From assembly GCA_021775805.1 (NCBI GenBank), contig JAJFHD010000043.1, positions 17,215 to 81,214 on the forward strand: DNA of 64,000 nt, in the 5' to 3' direction. The position numbers were made by a program, and so were the translations under genes. The notes under the pieces are model-generated. The model was not told where the DNA came from and ran no database searches. It saw only the letters and a list, made by a program, of their open reading frames with translations. Source of the DNA: Alphaproteobacteria bacterium. Lineage in GTDB: Bacteria > Pseudomonadota > Alphaproteobacteria > Rhizobiales > JAJFHC01. Positions within the stretch are counted from its first letter, which is position 1. Each line of letters begins with the position of its first letter. Positions 9,326 through 19,079 of the stretch are shown one piece after another.

Positions 9326-10030
9326 ATGTTCGACAATCCGATTTTCTGTGCGCTCGACACCACTGACCTGGAGGTCGCAACGGCGCTCGCCCACGACCTG
9401 GGTGGCGCGGTCGGCGGACTCAAACTCGGTCTGGAGTTTTTCTATCGCCACGGCGCGGATGGCTATCGCGCGATCGCTCAGTCGGGGCTGCCGATCTTTC
9501 TCGACCTGAAGCTCCATGACATTCCCAACACGGTTGCCGGAGGATTGCGCGCGGTTCTGCCGCTGGGCCCTGCGATCGTCAATGTCCATGCGGCCGGCGG
9601 CCGGGCCATGCTCGAGGCCGCCCGGCGCACGGTCGACGAGCATGACGGGCACAAACCCTGGCTGATCGGTGTCACGATCCTGACCAGTCTCGACGATGCC
9701 GACCTGACGGAGGTCGGGTACTCAGACGCCACCGAATCCCAGGTCGAGCGCATGGCCGCCTTGTGCGACGACTGCGGGCTGGACGGCGTGGTCTGCAGCC
9801 CACGAGAGATCGCCGGCCAGCGTTCCTCGCGCAGCTTGGGGTTCCGCCTGATCGTGCCGGGCATCCGGCCCACCGATTCTGCCGCTGGCGACCAGAAGCG
9901 CGTCATGACGCCATTCGACGCGGTGGATACCGGTGCCGACGTCATCGTCGTCGGCCGGCCGATCACGCAGGCGGCCGACCCGGTTGCCGCCGCCCATGCG
10001 ATCGCCCGGTCGCTGCCCGAGGCGGCATAG
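9326..10030 (+). CDS. pyrF: Orotidine 5'-phosphate decarboxylase
   Basis: A 234-residue TIM-barrel enzyme that makes UMP from OMP. The N-terminal strand FCALDTTD, the catalytic DLKLHDIPNTV segment (Lys-Asp network) and the phosphate-binding C-terminal motifs VPGIRP and ADVIVVGRPITQA are all present. The frame is open back to 9170, but the family starts at MFDNPIFCALD, so the ATG at 9326 is used. It is four bases from trpF, a pairing often seen in this class. Confidence 0.95.
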   Translation: MFDNPIFCALDTTDLEVATALAHDLGGAVGGLKLGLEFFYRHGADGYRAIAQSGLPIFLDLKLHDIPNTVAGGLRAVLPLGPAIVNVHAAGGRAMLEAARRTVDEHDGHKPWLIGVTILTSLDDADLTEVGYSDATESQVERMAALCDDCGLDGVVCSPREIAGQRSSRSLGFRLIVPGIRPTDSAAGDQKRVMTPFDAVDTGADVIVVGRPITQAADPVAAAHAIARSLPEAA

Positions 10031-10034
10031 CCAG

Positions 10035-10682
10035 ATGAGCGTAGACGTCAAAATATGCGGCCTCAGCACGCCGGAGACCATGACACAAGCCGTTTTGTCC
10101 GGGGCTGACTACGTAGGCCTGAATTTTTATGAGCCCAGTCCCCGTTTTGTAACACCGGAGCAGGCCGGCGCTTTGGTTCGCGACCTGCCTGCGAATGTAC
10201 GCAAGGTTGCCGTGACAGTCGATGCGTCGGACGAACTCCTTGGGGCTATCGCTGCAACGCTCAACCCCGATTTCATTCAGCTTCATGGCCGCGAAGACCC
10301 AACACGGGTCGCACAGGTTCGCGACACATTCGGCCGGCCGGTGATCAAGGCGATCATGCTGCGCGACCCCAGCGATCTGGATCAGATCCCCCCCTTCGAT
10401 GCGGTTGCCGACATGTTCCTGTTCGATGCCAAGGCGCCGGATTCTCTGGAAAACGCCCTTCCCGGCGGCAACGGCGTGGCTTTCGACTGGTCCCTCATTG
10501 CCGAACTAGAGACCCGGACTCCACACATGCTGTCGGGCGGACTGACGGTGGAAAACGTTGCCCTCGCCATCGAGCAGACTGGGGTTGGTGCAGTCGATGT
10601 CTCGTCCGGCGTCGAATCTGCGCCGGGTATTAAGGACGTTGAGAAAATAAGACGTTTTCTAATCGCCGCTAAGACGGTATGA
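10035..10682 (+). CDS. trpF: Phosphoribosylanthranilate isomerase
   Basis: A 215-residue TIM barrel for the third committed step of tryptophan synthesis. KICGLSTPE near the start carries the catalytic Cys of the KICG motif; GADYVGLNFYEPSPRFV follows; DFIQLHG, and near the C-terminus LSGGLTVENV and VDVSSGVESAPGIKD form the phosphate site, with the catalytic Asp being in the FLFDAK strand. It is placed between pyrF and trpBA and probably belongs to the same transcript. trpC, trpD and trpE are not in this window. Confidence 0.95.
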   Translation: MSVDVKICGLSTPETMTQAVLSGADYVGLNFYEPSPRFVTPEQAGALVRDLPANVRKVAVTVDASDELLGAIAATLNPDFIQLHGREDPTRVAQVRDTFGRPVIKAIMLRDPSDLDQIPPFDAVADMFLFDAKAPDSLENALPGGNGVAFDWSLIAELETRTPHMLSGGLTVENVALAIEQTGVGAVDVSSGVESAPGIKDVEKIRRFLIAAKTV

Positions 10683-10775
10683 CCTTATTCTAAAGCTTCA
10701 ATAGTCCCCTCATCGGCACCGGGCTCCGGGCCCGGAACGCCAATCCGCCGCGCAATCCAAGAGGTTTCAGTTCTC

Positions 10776-11993
10776 GTGTCCAGTGCAAAGCCAAATTCCT
10801 ACAGGACCGGACCGGATGAATCCGGCCATTTCGGTATTTACGGCGGCCGATTTGTTGCAGAAACACTCATGCCGCTCATCCTGGCTGTCGAGGAGGCCTA
10901 TGCGGAGGCCAAGGACGATCCGGCCTTTCATGCAGAGTTGACGGGACTCAATACCCACTATACCGGACGGCCCAGCCCGCTTTATTTCGCGGAACGCCTG
11001 ACCGGTCATTTTGGCGGCGCCAAGGTCTACTTTAAACGTGATGAGCTGAATCACACCGGTTCGCACAAGATTAACAACTGCCTTGGGCAGATGCTGCTGG
11101 CCCGACGCATGGGCAAGACCCGGATCATCGCCGAAACCGGCGCGGGACAACATGGGGTGGCGGTGGCGACCGTGTGCGCACGGTTCGGCCTGCCTTGCGT
11201 CGTCTACATGGGGGCAACGGACATCGAACGGCAGAAGCCGAACGTCTTCCGCATGAAGCTTCTTGGCGCGGAGATCGTTCCAGTCACCTCCGGATCGGGC
11301 ACGCTCAAGGATGCCATGAACGAGGCGCTGCGCGACTGGGTATCAAATGTCGAGAACACGTTCTACATCATCGGCACGGCAGCAGGACCTCACCCCTACC
11401 CTGAAATGGTCAGAAATTTCCAGTCGGTCATCGGCCAGGAAGTGCGTGAACAGATGATGGCCGCAGAAGGCCGCCTGCCCGACGCCCTGGTCGCCTGTAT
11501 CGGTGGCGGCTCCAATGCCATCGGCCTGTTTCATCCCTTCCTCGACGACGAGGACGTCAGCATTTACGGCGTTGAGGCGGCGGGGCACGGTCTCGACACG
11601 CCGGAACATGCAGCGTCGCTGTCTGGCGGCAAACCCGGCGTCCTTCATGGCAACCGGACCTACCTGCTTCAGGACGACGACGGACAGATCAACGAGGGGC
11701 ATTCGATTTCGGCCGGCCTCGACTATCCGGGCATCGGGCCGGAACATTCGTGGCTGCGGGATTCTGGCCGGGTCAACTATGTGTCGGCAACCGACCAGGA
11801 AGCGCTCGATGCCTTTCAGCTGTGCACGCAGCAGGAGGGCATCATTCCTGCCCTGGAGCCGGCACACGCCCTGTCCTATGTGGGCAAGCTTGCTCCGACG
11901 CTGCCCGAGTCGCACCTCATTGTCATGAACATGTGCGGGCGTGGCGACAAGGATGTATTTGCCGTCGCCGGTCATCTCGGCGTGGAGATGTGA
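10776..11993 (+). CDS. trpB: Tryptophan synthase beta chain
   Basis: A 405-residue PLP enzyme condensing indole with serine. The PLP lysine is in [12 protein letters not shown], the indole tunnel and catalytic Glu region in [10 protein letters not shown], the phosphate-binding loop in GGGSNAIG and the C-terminal serine loop in NMCGRGDKD. The start is a GTG with an AGAGG site upstream. Three bases separate it from trpA, its complex partner. Confidence 0.97.
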   Translation: MSSAKPNSYRTGPDESGHFGIYGGRFVAETLMPLILAVEEAYAEAKDDPAFHAELTGLNTHYTGRPSPLYFAERLTGHFGGAKVYFKRDELNHTGSHKINNCLGQMLLARRMGKTRIIAETGAGQHGVAVATVCARFGLPCVVYMGATDIERQKPNVFRMKLLGAEIVPVTSGSGTLKDAMNEALRDWVSNVENTFYIIGTAAGPHPYPEMVRNFQSVIGQEVREQMMAAEGRLPDALVACIGGGSNAIGLFHPFLDDEDVSIYGVEAAGHGLDTPEHAASLSGGKPGVLHGNRTYLLQDDDGQINEGHSISAGLDYPGIGPEHSWLRDSGRVNYVSATDQEALDAFQLCTQQEGIIPALEPAHALSYVGKLAPTLPESHLIVMNMCGRGDKDVFAVAGHLGVEM

Positions 11994-11996
11994 CCC

Positions 11997-12839
11997 ATGA
12001 CAGACGTGACCAAAACGCGGCTTGACCATCGCTTCGAAGCTCTCGCCCAGGACAACCGGGCGGCGTTCGTGACCTTCGTCACCGCCGGCGATCCAGATTT
12101 CGAAACGTCTCTGGAGCTTGTCCGTGGCCTGCCGGATGCCGGTGCCGATATCATTGAGCTTGGCATGCCGTTCACCGACCCGATGGCAGACGGCCCTTCG
12201 ATCCAGGCCTCGTCGCAGCGCGCGCTTGGCGCCGGGCAGACCATGATCCGAACTCTCGAGATGGTGCGTGGATTCCGTGAACACGACGACCAGACGCCGA
12301 TGGTTCTGATGGGATATTACAACCCGATCTACATCTATGGCGTCGACAGGTTCCTCGCCGATGCCAAATCAGCTGGCGTCGACGGGCTGATCCTGGTCGA
12401 TCTGCCGCCGGAAGAAGACGAGGAGCTTTGTGTACCTGCGCTCAAGGCCGGTATCAACTTCATCAGACTGGCGACGCCGACAACCGACGATGCCCGCCTG
12501 CCTGCGGTTCTGCGCAACACCAGCGGCTTCGTCTATTATGTGTCGATTGCCGGCATCACCGGCACCGCCGCACCGAACACCAGTTCGGTCGCCCATGCCG
12601 TCAGCCGGATCAAGCAGCACACGGATCTGCCGATCGCTGTGGGATTTGGCGTCAAGAGCCCGGAACAGGCGGCTGTCATCGCCGGCCAGGCAGACGGTGT
12701 CGTGGTCGGCTCGGCGATCGTGGATAGAATCCGGTCGAACCTTACGCCTGACGGCGTGGCCGGCCCAGGCGCGGTTGACGACGTGCTCGGGTTTGTGCGG
12801 GAATTATCCAATGGGGTACAACGGGCAGACCGGCCATGA
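11997..12839 (+). CDS. trpA: Tryptophan synthase alpha chain
   Basis: A 280-residue TIM barrel cleaving indole-3-glycerol phosphate to indole. The catalytic Glu and Asp are visible in [19 protein letters not shown], and [23 protein letters not shown] and [10 protein letters not shown] are the standard loops. It ends a few bases before the accD start region; the accD frame is open inside trpA, but only the part after 12859 matches AccD. Confidence 0.97.
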   Translation: MTDVTKTRLDHRFEALAQDNRAAFVTFVTAGDPDFETSLELVRGLPDAGADIIELGMPFTDPMADGPSIQASSQRALGAGQTMIRTLEMVRGFREHDDQTPMVLMGYYNPIYIYGVDRFLADAKSAGVDGLILVDLPPEEDEELCVPALKAGINFIRLATPTTDDARLPAVLRNTSGFVYYVSIAGITGTAAPNTSSVAHAVSRIKQHTDLPIAVGFGVKSPEQAAVIAGQADGVVVGSAIVDRIRSNLTPDGVAGPGAVDDVLGFVRELSNGVQRADRP

Positions 12840-12858
12840 CTATTTGGAGAACAGACGC

Positions 12859-13836
12859 GTGAACTGGATCAAGAACGTTGTCCGCCCGAAGATCAACAGC
12901 ATTCTGCGCAAGCGCGATGTTCCGGACAACATGTGGATCAAGTGCCCGGAAACCGGACAGATGGTCTTTCACAAGGACCTGGAGGCGAACCAGTTCGTCA
13001 TCCCTGGATCCGGCTATCATATGCGCATGTCGGGGAAAGTCCGTCTGAAAGCCCTGTTCGACGGCGGTGCGTACGAATCCATAAAGACACCGGAAGTGCC
13101 AGTCGATCCGCTCAAGTTCCGTGATGAGCGCAAATACACCGAACGCCTCAAAGAGGCGCGCAACAAGACCGGACTGGACGATGCCGTCTCGATCGGTGCC
13201 GGGCATCTGGATGGGGTCGAGACTGTTGCTGCGGTTCAGGATTTCTCGTTCATGGGCGGGTCGCTGGGCATGGCGGCCGGCGAGGCCATCATCAAGGGCA
13301 TGATGACGGCGGTCGAGCGCCATGCGCCGTTCATCATGTTTGCCGCCGCCGGTGGTGCGCGCATGCAGGAAGGCATCCTGTCACTGATGCAAATGCCGCG
13401 CACGACGGTTGCGGTCCAGCAGCTGCGCAAGGCGGGGCTGCCTTACATTGTCGTTCTGACCCACCCGACAACCGGCGGTGTCACGGCCTCCTACGCCATG
13501 CTCGGCGACGTTCATATTGCCGAGCCCAATGCCCTGATCGGTTTCGCCGGACCAAGGGTCATCGAGCAGACGATCCGGGAAAAACTGCCCGAAGGGTTCC
13601 AGAGAGCGGAATACCTCCTGGAACACGGCATGGTCGACATGGTGGTTCACCGCCACGACATGCGCGCGACGCTCAGCCGGCTGATCGGCATGCTGACCAA
13701 GTCGCCAGCTCCGGGTTTCGGCGCCTCAGCAGCCGCTACCATCGCAAGTGAGGACGACGGGGCGGAAACCGACGCCGAACCGGACGGTAGCGAGGCTGGC
13801 GAAGAGGCGGAGACAGTTGAAAACGCTGCGTCCTGA
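12859..13836 (+). CDS. accD: Acetyl-CoA carboxylase, carboxyltransferase subunit beta
   Basis: A 325-residue subunit for the carboxyl transfer that forms malonyl-CoA. It opens with [11 protein letters not shown], the alphaproteobacterial form, and holds the carboxyltransferase core with [30 protein letters not shown] and [11 protein letters not shown]. Where E. coli AccD has a four-Cys zinc ribbon, this protein keeps a single Cys (WIKCPETGQ), as do many alphaproteobacterial AccD proteins. The C-terminus adds an acidic tail. I pick the GTG at 12859 (GGAGA upstream) because the family begins there. The position between trpA and folC is standard. Confidence 0.95.
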   Translation: MNWIKNVVRPKINSILRKRDVPDNMWIKCPETGQMVFHKDLEANQFVIPGSGYHMRMSGKVRLKALFDGGAYESIKTPEVPVDPLKFRDERKYTERLKEARNKTGLDDAVSIGAGHLDGVETVAAVQDFSFMGGSLGMAAGEAIIKGMMTAVERHAPFIMFAAAGGARMQEGILSLMQMPRTTVAVQQLRKAGLPYIVVLTHPTTGGVTASYAMLGDVHIAEPNALIGFAGPRVIEQTIREKLPEGFQRAEYLLEHGMVDMVVHRHDMRATLSRLIGMLTKSPAPGFGASAAATIASEDDGAETDAEPDGSEAGEEAETVENAAS

Positions 13837-13880
13837 TAATCCGGACGGATTTCCCTTTCAAATTACCCTACGGATTTTCG

Positions 13881-15185
13881 ATGGCCCGCAGTGACGATAT
13901 CCTGGACCGGCTTCTGACGCTCCATCCCAAGATCATCGATCTGTCGCTCGATCGCATGCACCGGATTCTCGAAGCCCTGGATCATCCCGAAGACAAGTTG
14001 CCCGCCGTCATTCACGTTGCCGGAACAAACGGCAAGGGATCGGTGATCGCCTATCTGCGCGCAATGCTCGAGGCCGCCGGCAAGCGGGTTCATGTCTATA
14101 CGTCGCCGCACCTTGTCCGGTTTCATGAAAGGATCCGACTGGCCGGTCCGAACGGCAGTGACCTGATCGACGAGAAGAGGCTTGTAGACCTTCTGGAAGA
14201 ATGCGAGACCGCCAACGGCCGCGAACCGATCACCTATTTCGAGATCACGACGGCGGCGGCGCTCCTTGCCTTCGCCCGCGAGCCGGCGGACTATCTATTG
14301 CTTGAAGTGGGCCTTGGCGGGCGGCTTGACGCGACCAATGTGGTCGACGCGCCGGCCCTGACAGTGATCACATCGGTGGATATCGATCACCAGCAGTATC
14401 TCGGCGAGACCATCGACGATATCGCTATGGAAAAGGCCGGCATTCTCAAACCCGACGTCGCCTGCATTCTGGCGCCTCAGCGTGACGATGCCAGGGCCGT
14501 GATCGAAGACATCGCGTCGGCCAAGGGCAGTCCGTTGATCATCGCCGGGCAAGAGTGGCAGGCGTTCGAACAGCACGGTCGCCTGGTCTATCAGGACCAG
14601 GGCGGCTTGCTCGACCTTCCCATGCCCAGACTGCCGGGCCATCATCAGGTCGACAATGCGGGCACCGCAATTGCCGCCCTGCGCTGCCTGGAGCCCGAGG
14701 GCCTGACCGAAGAGCATATCGAGGCCGGTCTGTCGTCGGTTGAGTGGGCGGCACGGTTACAGCGTCTGGGGCCCGGTCGACTGCACAGTCTGGTGCCGGA
14801 AGGTGCGGAAATCTGGCTCGACGGCGGCCACAACGCCGCAGCGGGCCGGGTCGTGGCGATCGCCATGGCGGAGCTTGAAGAACGCGTGCCGAAGCGGCTT
14901 GTGCTGATCTGCGGCATGCTAAACACAAAGGACGCGGGCACTTTCCTGGGTGCCTTCCAGGGCCTGGCCGAATGCGTTTACACCGTGCGTATTCCCGGAG
15001 AGACCAATGCCATCAATGCCGAAGACCTGGCGGAAACGGCGTCCAAGGCAGGCCTCCAGGCAGTACCGATGCCGGATCTCAGGACCGCTCTCGGGGCCTG
15101 TGTGCGCGATCATCTCGAGGCCCCCCGGATCCTGGTCTGCGGCTCGCTCTATTTTGCCGGGCACGTTCTGGCAGAGCACGTGTGA
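13881..15185 (+). CDS. folC: Dihydrofolate synthase / folylpolyglutamate synthase
   Basis: A 434-residue Mur-ligase-type enzyme that adds glutamate to dihydropteroate and to folates. The P-loop HVAGTNGKGSV, YTSPHLVRFHERI, the TYFEITTAAALLAFA segment, LLEVGLGGRLDATNV and VITSVDIDHQQYLG are all diagnostic; LDGGHNAAA and LVLICGMLNTKDA mark the C-terminal domain. It follows accD by 44 bases and ends the long biosynthetic run. Confidence 0.95.
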   Translation: MARSDDILDRLLTLHPKIIDLSLDRMHRILEALDHPEDKLPAVIHVAGTNGKGSVIAYLRAMLEAAGKRVHVYTSPHLVRFHERIRLAGPNGSDLIDEKRLVDLLEECETANGREPITYFEITTAAALLAFAREPADYLLLEVGLGGRLDATNVVDAPALTVITSVDIDHQQYLGETIDDIAMEKAGILKPDVACILAPQRDDARAVIEDIASAKGSPLIIAGQEWQAFEQHGRLVYQDQGGLLDLPMPRLPGHHQVDNAGTAIAALRCLEPEGLTEEHIEAGLSSVEWAARLQRLGPGRLHSLVPEGAEIWLDGGHNAAAGRVVAIAMAELEERVPKRLVLICGMLNTKDAGTFLGAFQGLAECVYTVRIPGETNAINAEDLAETASKAGLQAVPMPDLRTALGACVRDHLEAPRILVCGSLYFAGHVLAEHV

Positions 15186-15645
15186 TTGTGCCGATGCACT
15201 TTTGGTTATGTCAGAAGCGTATTAATTGCAGACAAGGGCGAGAAGAACACTTCGCAATCTGCCCCAACCACATTTGAACAACTATCAGACGGATGCTGGA
15301 GACTCAGACGAGGACCCGGAAGAACGTGAACAGAACTCCTGGAGGGCCTCGCGCAATCAAGAAAACGCCGATCCTGAAAGTTGTTGTCGCGAAGAACAAT
15401 GCTCCAGACCCTCGGTGGTTCGAAGCGGTAGATCGGAAACTTTTTTCGGAATGACCGCCGAGGAATATCCACGCTAGGTTTTTAGAGAAAAAGAGGCGCA
15501 CTTGTTTTGATTTCAGCATCGACATTTGTCAGTAAGGTCGCGCGGAAATACATTAACGGCGACTGCGATCACTTTTGATTTGCATCTTACTTCGATAGGG
15601 TCAATTTTGAAGGAATGACGTTGTTGGTCGTTTGGGGCAAATTAA
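15186..15645. other. Intergenic region between folC and a lipoprotein gene
   Basis: About 460 bases without a recognised gene. Longer frames on either strand (for example 15226-15477 forward, 15304-15525 reverse) have no ribosome-binding site and no family features. One short basic frame at 15293 is listed separately as a weak candidate. Confidence 0.4.
15293..15454 (+). CDS. Possible small basic protein, 53 aa (weak candidate)
   Basis: ATG 15293 opens a 53-codon frame whose product is strongly basic at the start (TRTRKNVNR) and then reads GGPRAIKKTPILKVVVAKNN and DPRWFEAVDRKLFSE, a more protein-like composition than the competing frames. There is no clear ribosome-binding site and I recognise no family, so this may be a gene remnant. 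Confidence 0.25.
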   Translation: MLETQTRTRKNVNRTPGGPRAIKKTPILKVVVAKNNAPDPRWFEAVDRKLFSE

Positions 15646-16119
15646 ATGCTGCGTGTATTCTTCTGTTTGTCACTTGCATTTTTATTGGGCGGTTGCGCAA
15701 CCGTGTTTGAGGGAACAACCCAGACCGTGACGGTCAATATCACGCCCGAGCACGCCACATGCATCGCGGAACGCGAAGGCGCGTCGATCGGATCGGTCCA
15801 GGGACCAAGCGGTGCGCTTCATATATCCAAGAGCCGGCACGACGTTATCCTGAAATGCTCAGCGGACGGGTACAAGCCTGCGTCAAGCAAGATGGAGTCG
15901 AGCGCATCGACGGGCGGTGTCGCGAGTATCTTCTTCTTCGATTTCGGCATCACGGACTATGCGACAGGCGCTCTCAACAAGTATCCCGAAACCATCTCGG
16001 TAAGCTTGCTTGCGGATGGCGACCGGTCTGTTGCCAAATTTAAGTGCCGAACAAAGTCGGGCATTTCGCATCTCTCCGCAGCGGAGTGCAAGACCCTTAA
16101 GGGACGGAGAGTGAACTAG
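15646..16119 (+). CDS. Small lipoprotein of unknown function
   Basis: A 157-residue protein with a lipoprotein signal: MLRVFFCLSLAFLLGGCATV gives a hydrophobic core and an LGGC lipobox, so acylation at Cys17 and anchoring to a membrane are expected. The mature part starts FEGTTQTVTVNITPE, contains an alternating strand pattern like PEGA/carboxypeptidase-regulatory-type beta sandwiches (HDVILKCSADGYKPAS), a Gly-rich hydrophobic segment (TGGVASIFFFDFGI), and four more Cys that could pair. Many bacteria have similar short lipoproteins without known role. The stop codon lies inside a long inverted repeat. Confidence 0.8.
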   Translation: MLRVFFCLSLAFLLGGCATVFEGTTQTVTVNITPEHATCIAEREGASIGSVQGPSGALHISKSRHDVILKCSADGYKPASSKMESSASTGGVASIFFFDFGITDYATGALNKYPETISVSLLADGDRSVAKFKCRTKSGISHLSAAECKTLKGRRVN

Positions 16120-16154
16120 TATTCCGCATCATTTAGATTGATGTGGAATACTAG
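16116..16154 (+). terminator. Long inverted repeat spanning the lipoprotein stop codon
   Basis: CTAGTATTCCGCATCA and TGATGTGGAATACTAG form a 16-bp stem with one G-U pair and a seven-base loop. The TAG stop codon is inside the left arm. No T-tract follows, so this is a hairpin that may end or protect the transcript instead of a classic terminator. Confidence 0.5.
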
Positions 16155-16226
16155 ACACCTCATCTCTACTGGACGGGGTGGCTCAAGAAATTTCATTTGC
16201 ATTATTGGAGCTTGTCGGGAAAGCAT

Positions 16227-16350
16227 TGAGTCCTAGAACGGGATAAGGAAAAGTGCGTGCGGCTTTCCGCCCGCATCCCGCTCTAACATATTGAAAACGA
16301 TCAGGTTTTATGAAATTTGGTTGATTCAACCAAATTTCATCCTGATCTAG
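16227..16350. repeat. Two-hairpin intergenic repeat, copy 1
   Basis: The first half pairs AACGGGAT with ATCCCGCT around an inner GTGCGG/CCGCCCGCA helix; the second half has outer arms GATCAGG and CCTGATC around the perfect inner palindrome AAATTTGG..CCAAATTT. A second copy lies at 37285-37406 with the same order and the invariant core CCGCCCGCATCCCGCTC. This copy sits 28 bases before the AraC-type regulator start, probably in its leader. Confidence 0.8.
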
Positions 16351-16378
16351 TTCGGCAACCGTTCTGGCAGGCACACCC

Positions 16379-17365
16379 ATGAAAACCGGAAGACAGGACG
16401 TCACGACCGTTGGCCTGTTGCTGAGCGACGGTTTTCCGATGATCACGCTGTCGGCTGCGATCGAGGCGTTTCGTGCCGCCAACGAACTCACCGGCCAGGA
16501 GAAATACGCCTGGCGGATACTGTCGGAAGATGGCGACATCGTGCGCTCAAGTTCGCTTGTGCGGATTACGCCGGACGCCGGCATTCGGAATGCGCAAGAT
16601 CTCGATTACCTGTTTGTGGTTGGCGGCGTACGAAACGATTTCACCAATGAACCCGACGTCCATATCAAGTTGCGTCAGCTCGCCCGCCATGGGACGCAAT
16701 TGGGCGGCATTAGCGGCGGCGTGTTTCCGCTTGCACGGGCGGGGCTTCTCGACGGCTACCGGTGCAGCGTCCACTGGTACTACGGCAATGCATTTCAGGA
16801 GGAATTTCCCAACGTCAACGCGACCAGCCGTCTGTTCGAAATCGACCGGGACCGGCTGACGTGCGCCGGTGGCACGGCATCGCTCGACCTCATGTTAACG
16901 CTGATGTCGGACGACCTGGGCCGTGTGGTCAACAACGAGATATCAAGCTGGTTCCAGCACCCTCGCATCCGCGATGCCTATGACGAGCAAAGTGTGACAG
17001 CCAGAGGCGCTCTCAGCATCAACTCAGCCCATGTCACCAAAGCGGTGACGCTGATGGCGGAAAACATCGAGGTCCCCCTGGCGATCCGGGCGCTTGCCGG
17101 CCAGGTCGGCCTGACAGTGCGCCAGCTCGAACGCCTGTTCAAGATCCACCTGGGCCGGTCGCCGGTCGCGTTCTACAAGCAGGAGCGCCTGAAGAGGGCG
17201 CGTGAACTGCTGCTCTACACCAACCTTCCGATGTCGGAAATCGCGGTTGCCGCAGGGTTTGGATCGCAATCCCACTTCGCCCGCAGCTACCGGCAGCAAT
17301 ACGGATCGACCCCATCCCAGGATCAGAAATTCCTCAGGCAAAGCCAACCAACGGACAGCTCTTAG
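16379..17365 (+). CDS. GlxA/GbdR-like AraC-family transcriptional regulator
   Basis: A 328-residue regulator. Residues 1-190 form a DJ-1/PfpI-like (class I glutamine amidotransferase-like) sensor domain starting VGLLLSDGFPMITLSAAIEA, with GISGGVFPLARAGLLDGYRC and the family signature CAGGTASLDLML. The C-terminal hundred residues hold the two AraC helix-turn-helix units (LAGQVGLTVRQLERLFK; MSEIAVAAGFGSQSHFARSY). This architecture is that of GbdR, CdhR and related regulators of glycine betaine, carnitine and similar compounds. The next two genes, an MttB-type methyltransferase and a dioxygenase, fit as targets. Ligand identity is inference. Confidence 0.9.
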   Translation: MKTGRQDVTTVGLLLSDGFPMITLSAAIEAFRAANELTGQEKYAWRILSEDGDIVRSSSLVRITPDAGIRNAQDLDYLFVVGGVRNDFTNEPDVHIKLRQLARHGTQLGGISGGVFPLARAGLLDGYRCSVHWYYGNAFQEEFPNVNATSRLFEIDRDRLTCAGGTASLDLMLTLMSDDLGRVVNNEISSWFQHPRIRDAYDEQSVTARGALSINSAHVTKAVTLMAENIEVPLAIRALAGQVGLTVRQLERLFKIHLGRSPVAFYKQERLKRARELLLYTNLPMSEIAVAAGFGSQSHFARSYRQQYGSTPSQDQKFLRQSQPTDSS

Positions 17366-17495
17366 GATCGTCGACGCCTTGTTTCGACCGATAGGCGACC
17401 AAAGAACTCAAACAGATGTCGGTTATGTGCAAAGGTGTGACGGCACATTGACCGACCTTGTGATCATCAGAAGACATTTGACGGGAAACACCAAG

Positions 17496-19034
17496 ATGGC
17501 CAAGGCCAGACGCAGACGGTCGGTTCTCAAACAACGGGAGAACCCTGCGGATACCATTCCTCAACTGCCGTGGCGTTCGGTCGAAAATGTTTACCCGCCG
17601 CTCAAGATTCTATCGGACGACCAGGTCGAGGATATTCATCTGACTTCGATGCGGATTCTGGAGGAACTCGGCGTCGAGGTGAACAGCCCCCGCGCCCTCG
17701 AGGTCTTCCGCAAGGCAGGGGCGCAGGTCGATGACGCCACCATGACGGTGCGGCTCGATCGCGGTCTTGTGGAGAGTGCCGTGGCAACGGCTCCATCACG
17801 GTTCACATTGACGCCGCGCAATCCGGATCGGCGGATCATGCTTGGCGGCAACAGTGTCAATTTCGGGCTCGTGGCGGGCCCGCCTAATGTTCATGATCGT
17901 GTCCGGGGACGGCGGACAGGCAACTATCGGGATTATTGCGATTTCATCCGGCTTGCGCACTACTTCAATGCAATCCAGCTGATCGGCAATCAGGTTGTGG
18001 CGCCCGTCGATCTGCCGGCAAATTCCCGCCATCTGGACACCTACCGCGCCAACATCGTCCTGTCGGACCTGGTTTTTCACTGCACGGCAATCGGCCGGGG
18101 CCGGGCGCTTGACGGGATCAAGATGATGGCCATAAGCCGGGGTCTGACCCTGAAGGAACTGGCCCAGGATCCGGGTGTCGTGACCATCATATCGGTCAAC
18201 AGTCCGCGCAAACTCGACGATGCCATGGCGGACGGCCTCATGGCCATGGTCGAGCATGGCCAGGCCGTGGCGGTTACGCCGTTCACGCTGATGGGCGCCA
18301 TGACCCCGGTGACACTTGCGGCAGGGCTTGCCCAACAGAATGCGGAGGCGTTGTTCGGCATAACCCTGGCGCAACTGGTCAGGCCGGGGGCGCCGGTGCT
18401 TTACGGCTCCTACACCTCTAATGTGGACATGCGTTCGGGGGCACCTGCCTTCGGCACGCCGGAAAATACAAAGGCCAACCTGGCAAGCGGTCAACTGGCG
18501 CGACGTTACGGGCTGCCTTACAGGGCGTCGAACACCAACGCCTCCAATACCGCCGACGCCCAATCGGTCTATGAAACCCAGATGGCATTGTGGGGGGCGA
18601 TACTGGGTCACACGAATCTGGTCTATCATGCGGCGGGCTGGCTCGAGGGCGGACTGACGGCTTCGTTTGAAAAACTGGTGCTGGACGTGGAAATGATCCA
18701 GCACATGATGGAGTTTCTCAAACCGATCGAAGTCAATGAAGCTGAGCTTGGGTTCGATGCCATCAAGGGCGTGCCCACCGGCGGGCATTTCTTCGGCGAA
18801 CCGCACACAATGGAACGGTATGAAACGGCGTTCTATCAGCCACTTGTGTCCGACTGGCAAAACTACGAGAATTGGGAACTGGCCGGCAGTCTCAGTGCGA
18901 CCGAGCGCGCGACGGGAATCTGGCAGCAGGCCCTCAAGGACTACGAAGAACCGGCGATGGATGCGGCCATCGTCGAAGAGCTTGACGCCTATATCGCCAA
19001 ACGGCGCGAGGAGATCGGAACGGGGGAGCCCTGA
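17496..19034 (+). CDS. MttB-family (trimethylamine-type) methyltransferase, non-pyrrolysine
   Basis: A 512-residue protein of the MttB superfamily starting MAKARRRRSVLKQRENPADT. Members move a methyl group from a quaternary or tertiary amine to a corrinoid protein. ILSDDQVEDIHLTSMRILEELGVEV is the usual N-terminal helix pair, and GGLTASFEKLVLDVEMI and PTGGHFFGEPHTMERY mark the C-terminal barrel. The frame is open throughout without an internal amber codon, so this is the non-pyrrolysine type, whose characterised member acts on glycine betaine. The frame is open upstream into the regulator gene; the ATG at 17496 starts the family match. No corrinoid protein is adjacent. Confidence 0.9.
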   Translation: MAKARRRRSVLKQRENPADTIPQLPWRSVENVYPPLKILSDDQVEDIHLTSMRILEELGVEVNSPRALEVFRKAGAQVDDATMTVRLDRGLVESAVATAPSRFTLTPRNPDRRIMLGGNSVNFGLVAGPPNVHDRVRGRRTGNYRDYCDFIRLAHYFNAIQLIGNQVVAPVDLPANSRHLDTYRANIVLSDLVFHCTAIGRGRALDGIKMMAISRGLTLKELAQDPGVVTIISVNSPRKLDDAMADGLMAMVEHGQAVAVTPFTLMGAMTPVTLAAGLAQQNAEALFGITLAQLVRPGAPVLYGSYTSNVDMRSGAPAFGTPENTKANLASGQLARRYGLPYRASNTNASNTADAQSVYETQMALWGAILGHTNLVYHAAGWLEGGLTASFEKLVLDVEMIQHMMEFLKPIEVNEAELGFDAIKGVPTGGHFFGEPHTMERYETAFYQPLVSDWQNYENWELAGSLSATERATGIWQQALKDYEEPAMDAAIVEELDAYIAKRREEIGTGEP

Positions 19035-19079
19035 GAGTGTGGCGAACCTGACGACGGAGATGAACGACGGAGACCAGCG

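Noticed and set aside
17496..19034. Possible pyrrolysine-containing MttB
   Set aside because: The frame has no internal TAG up to its stop; it belongs to the non-pyrrolysine branch.
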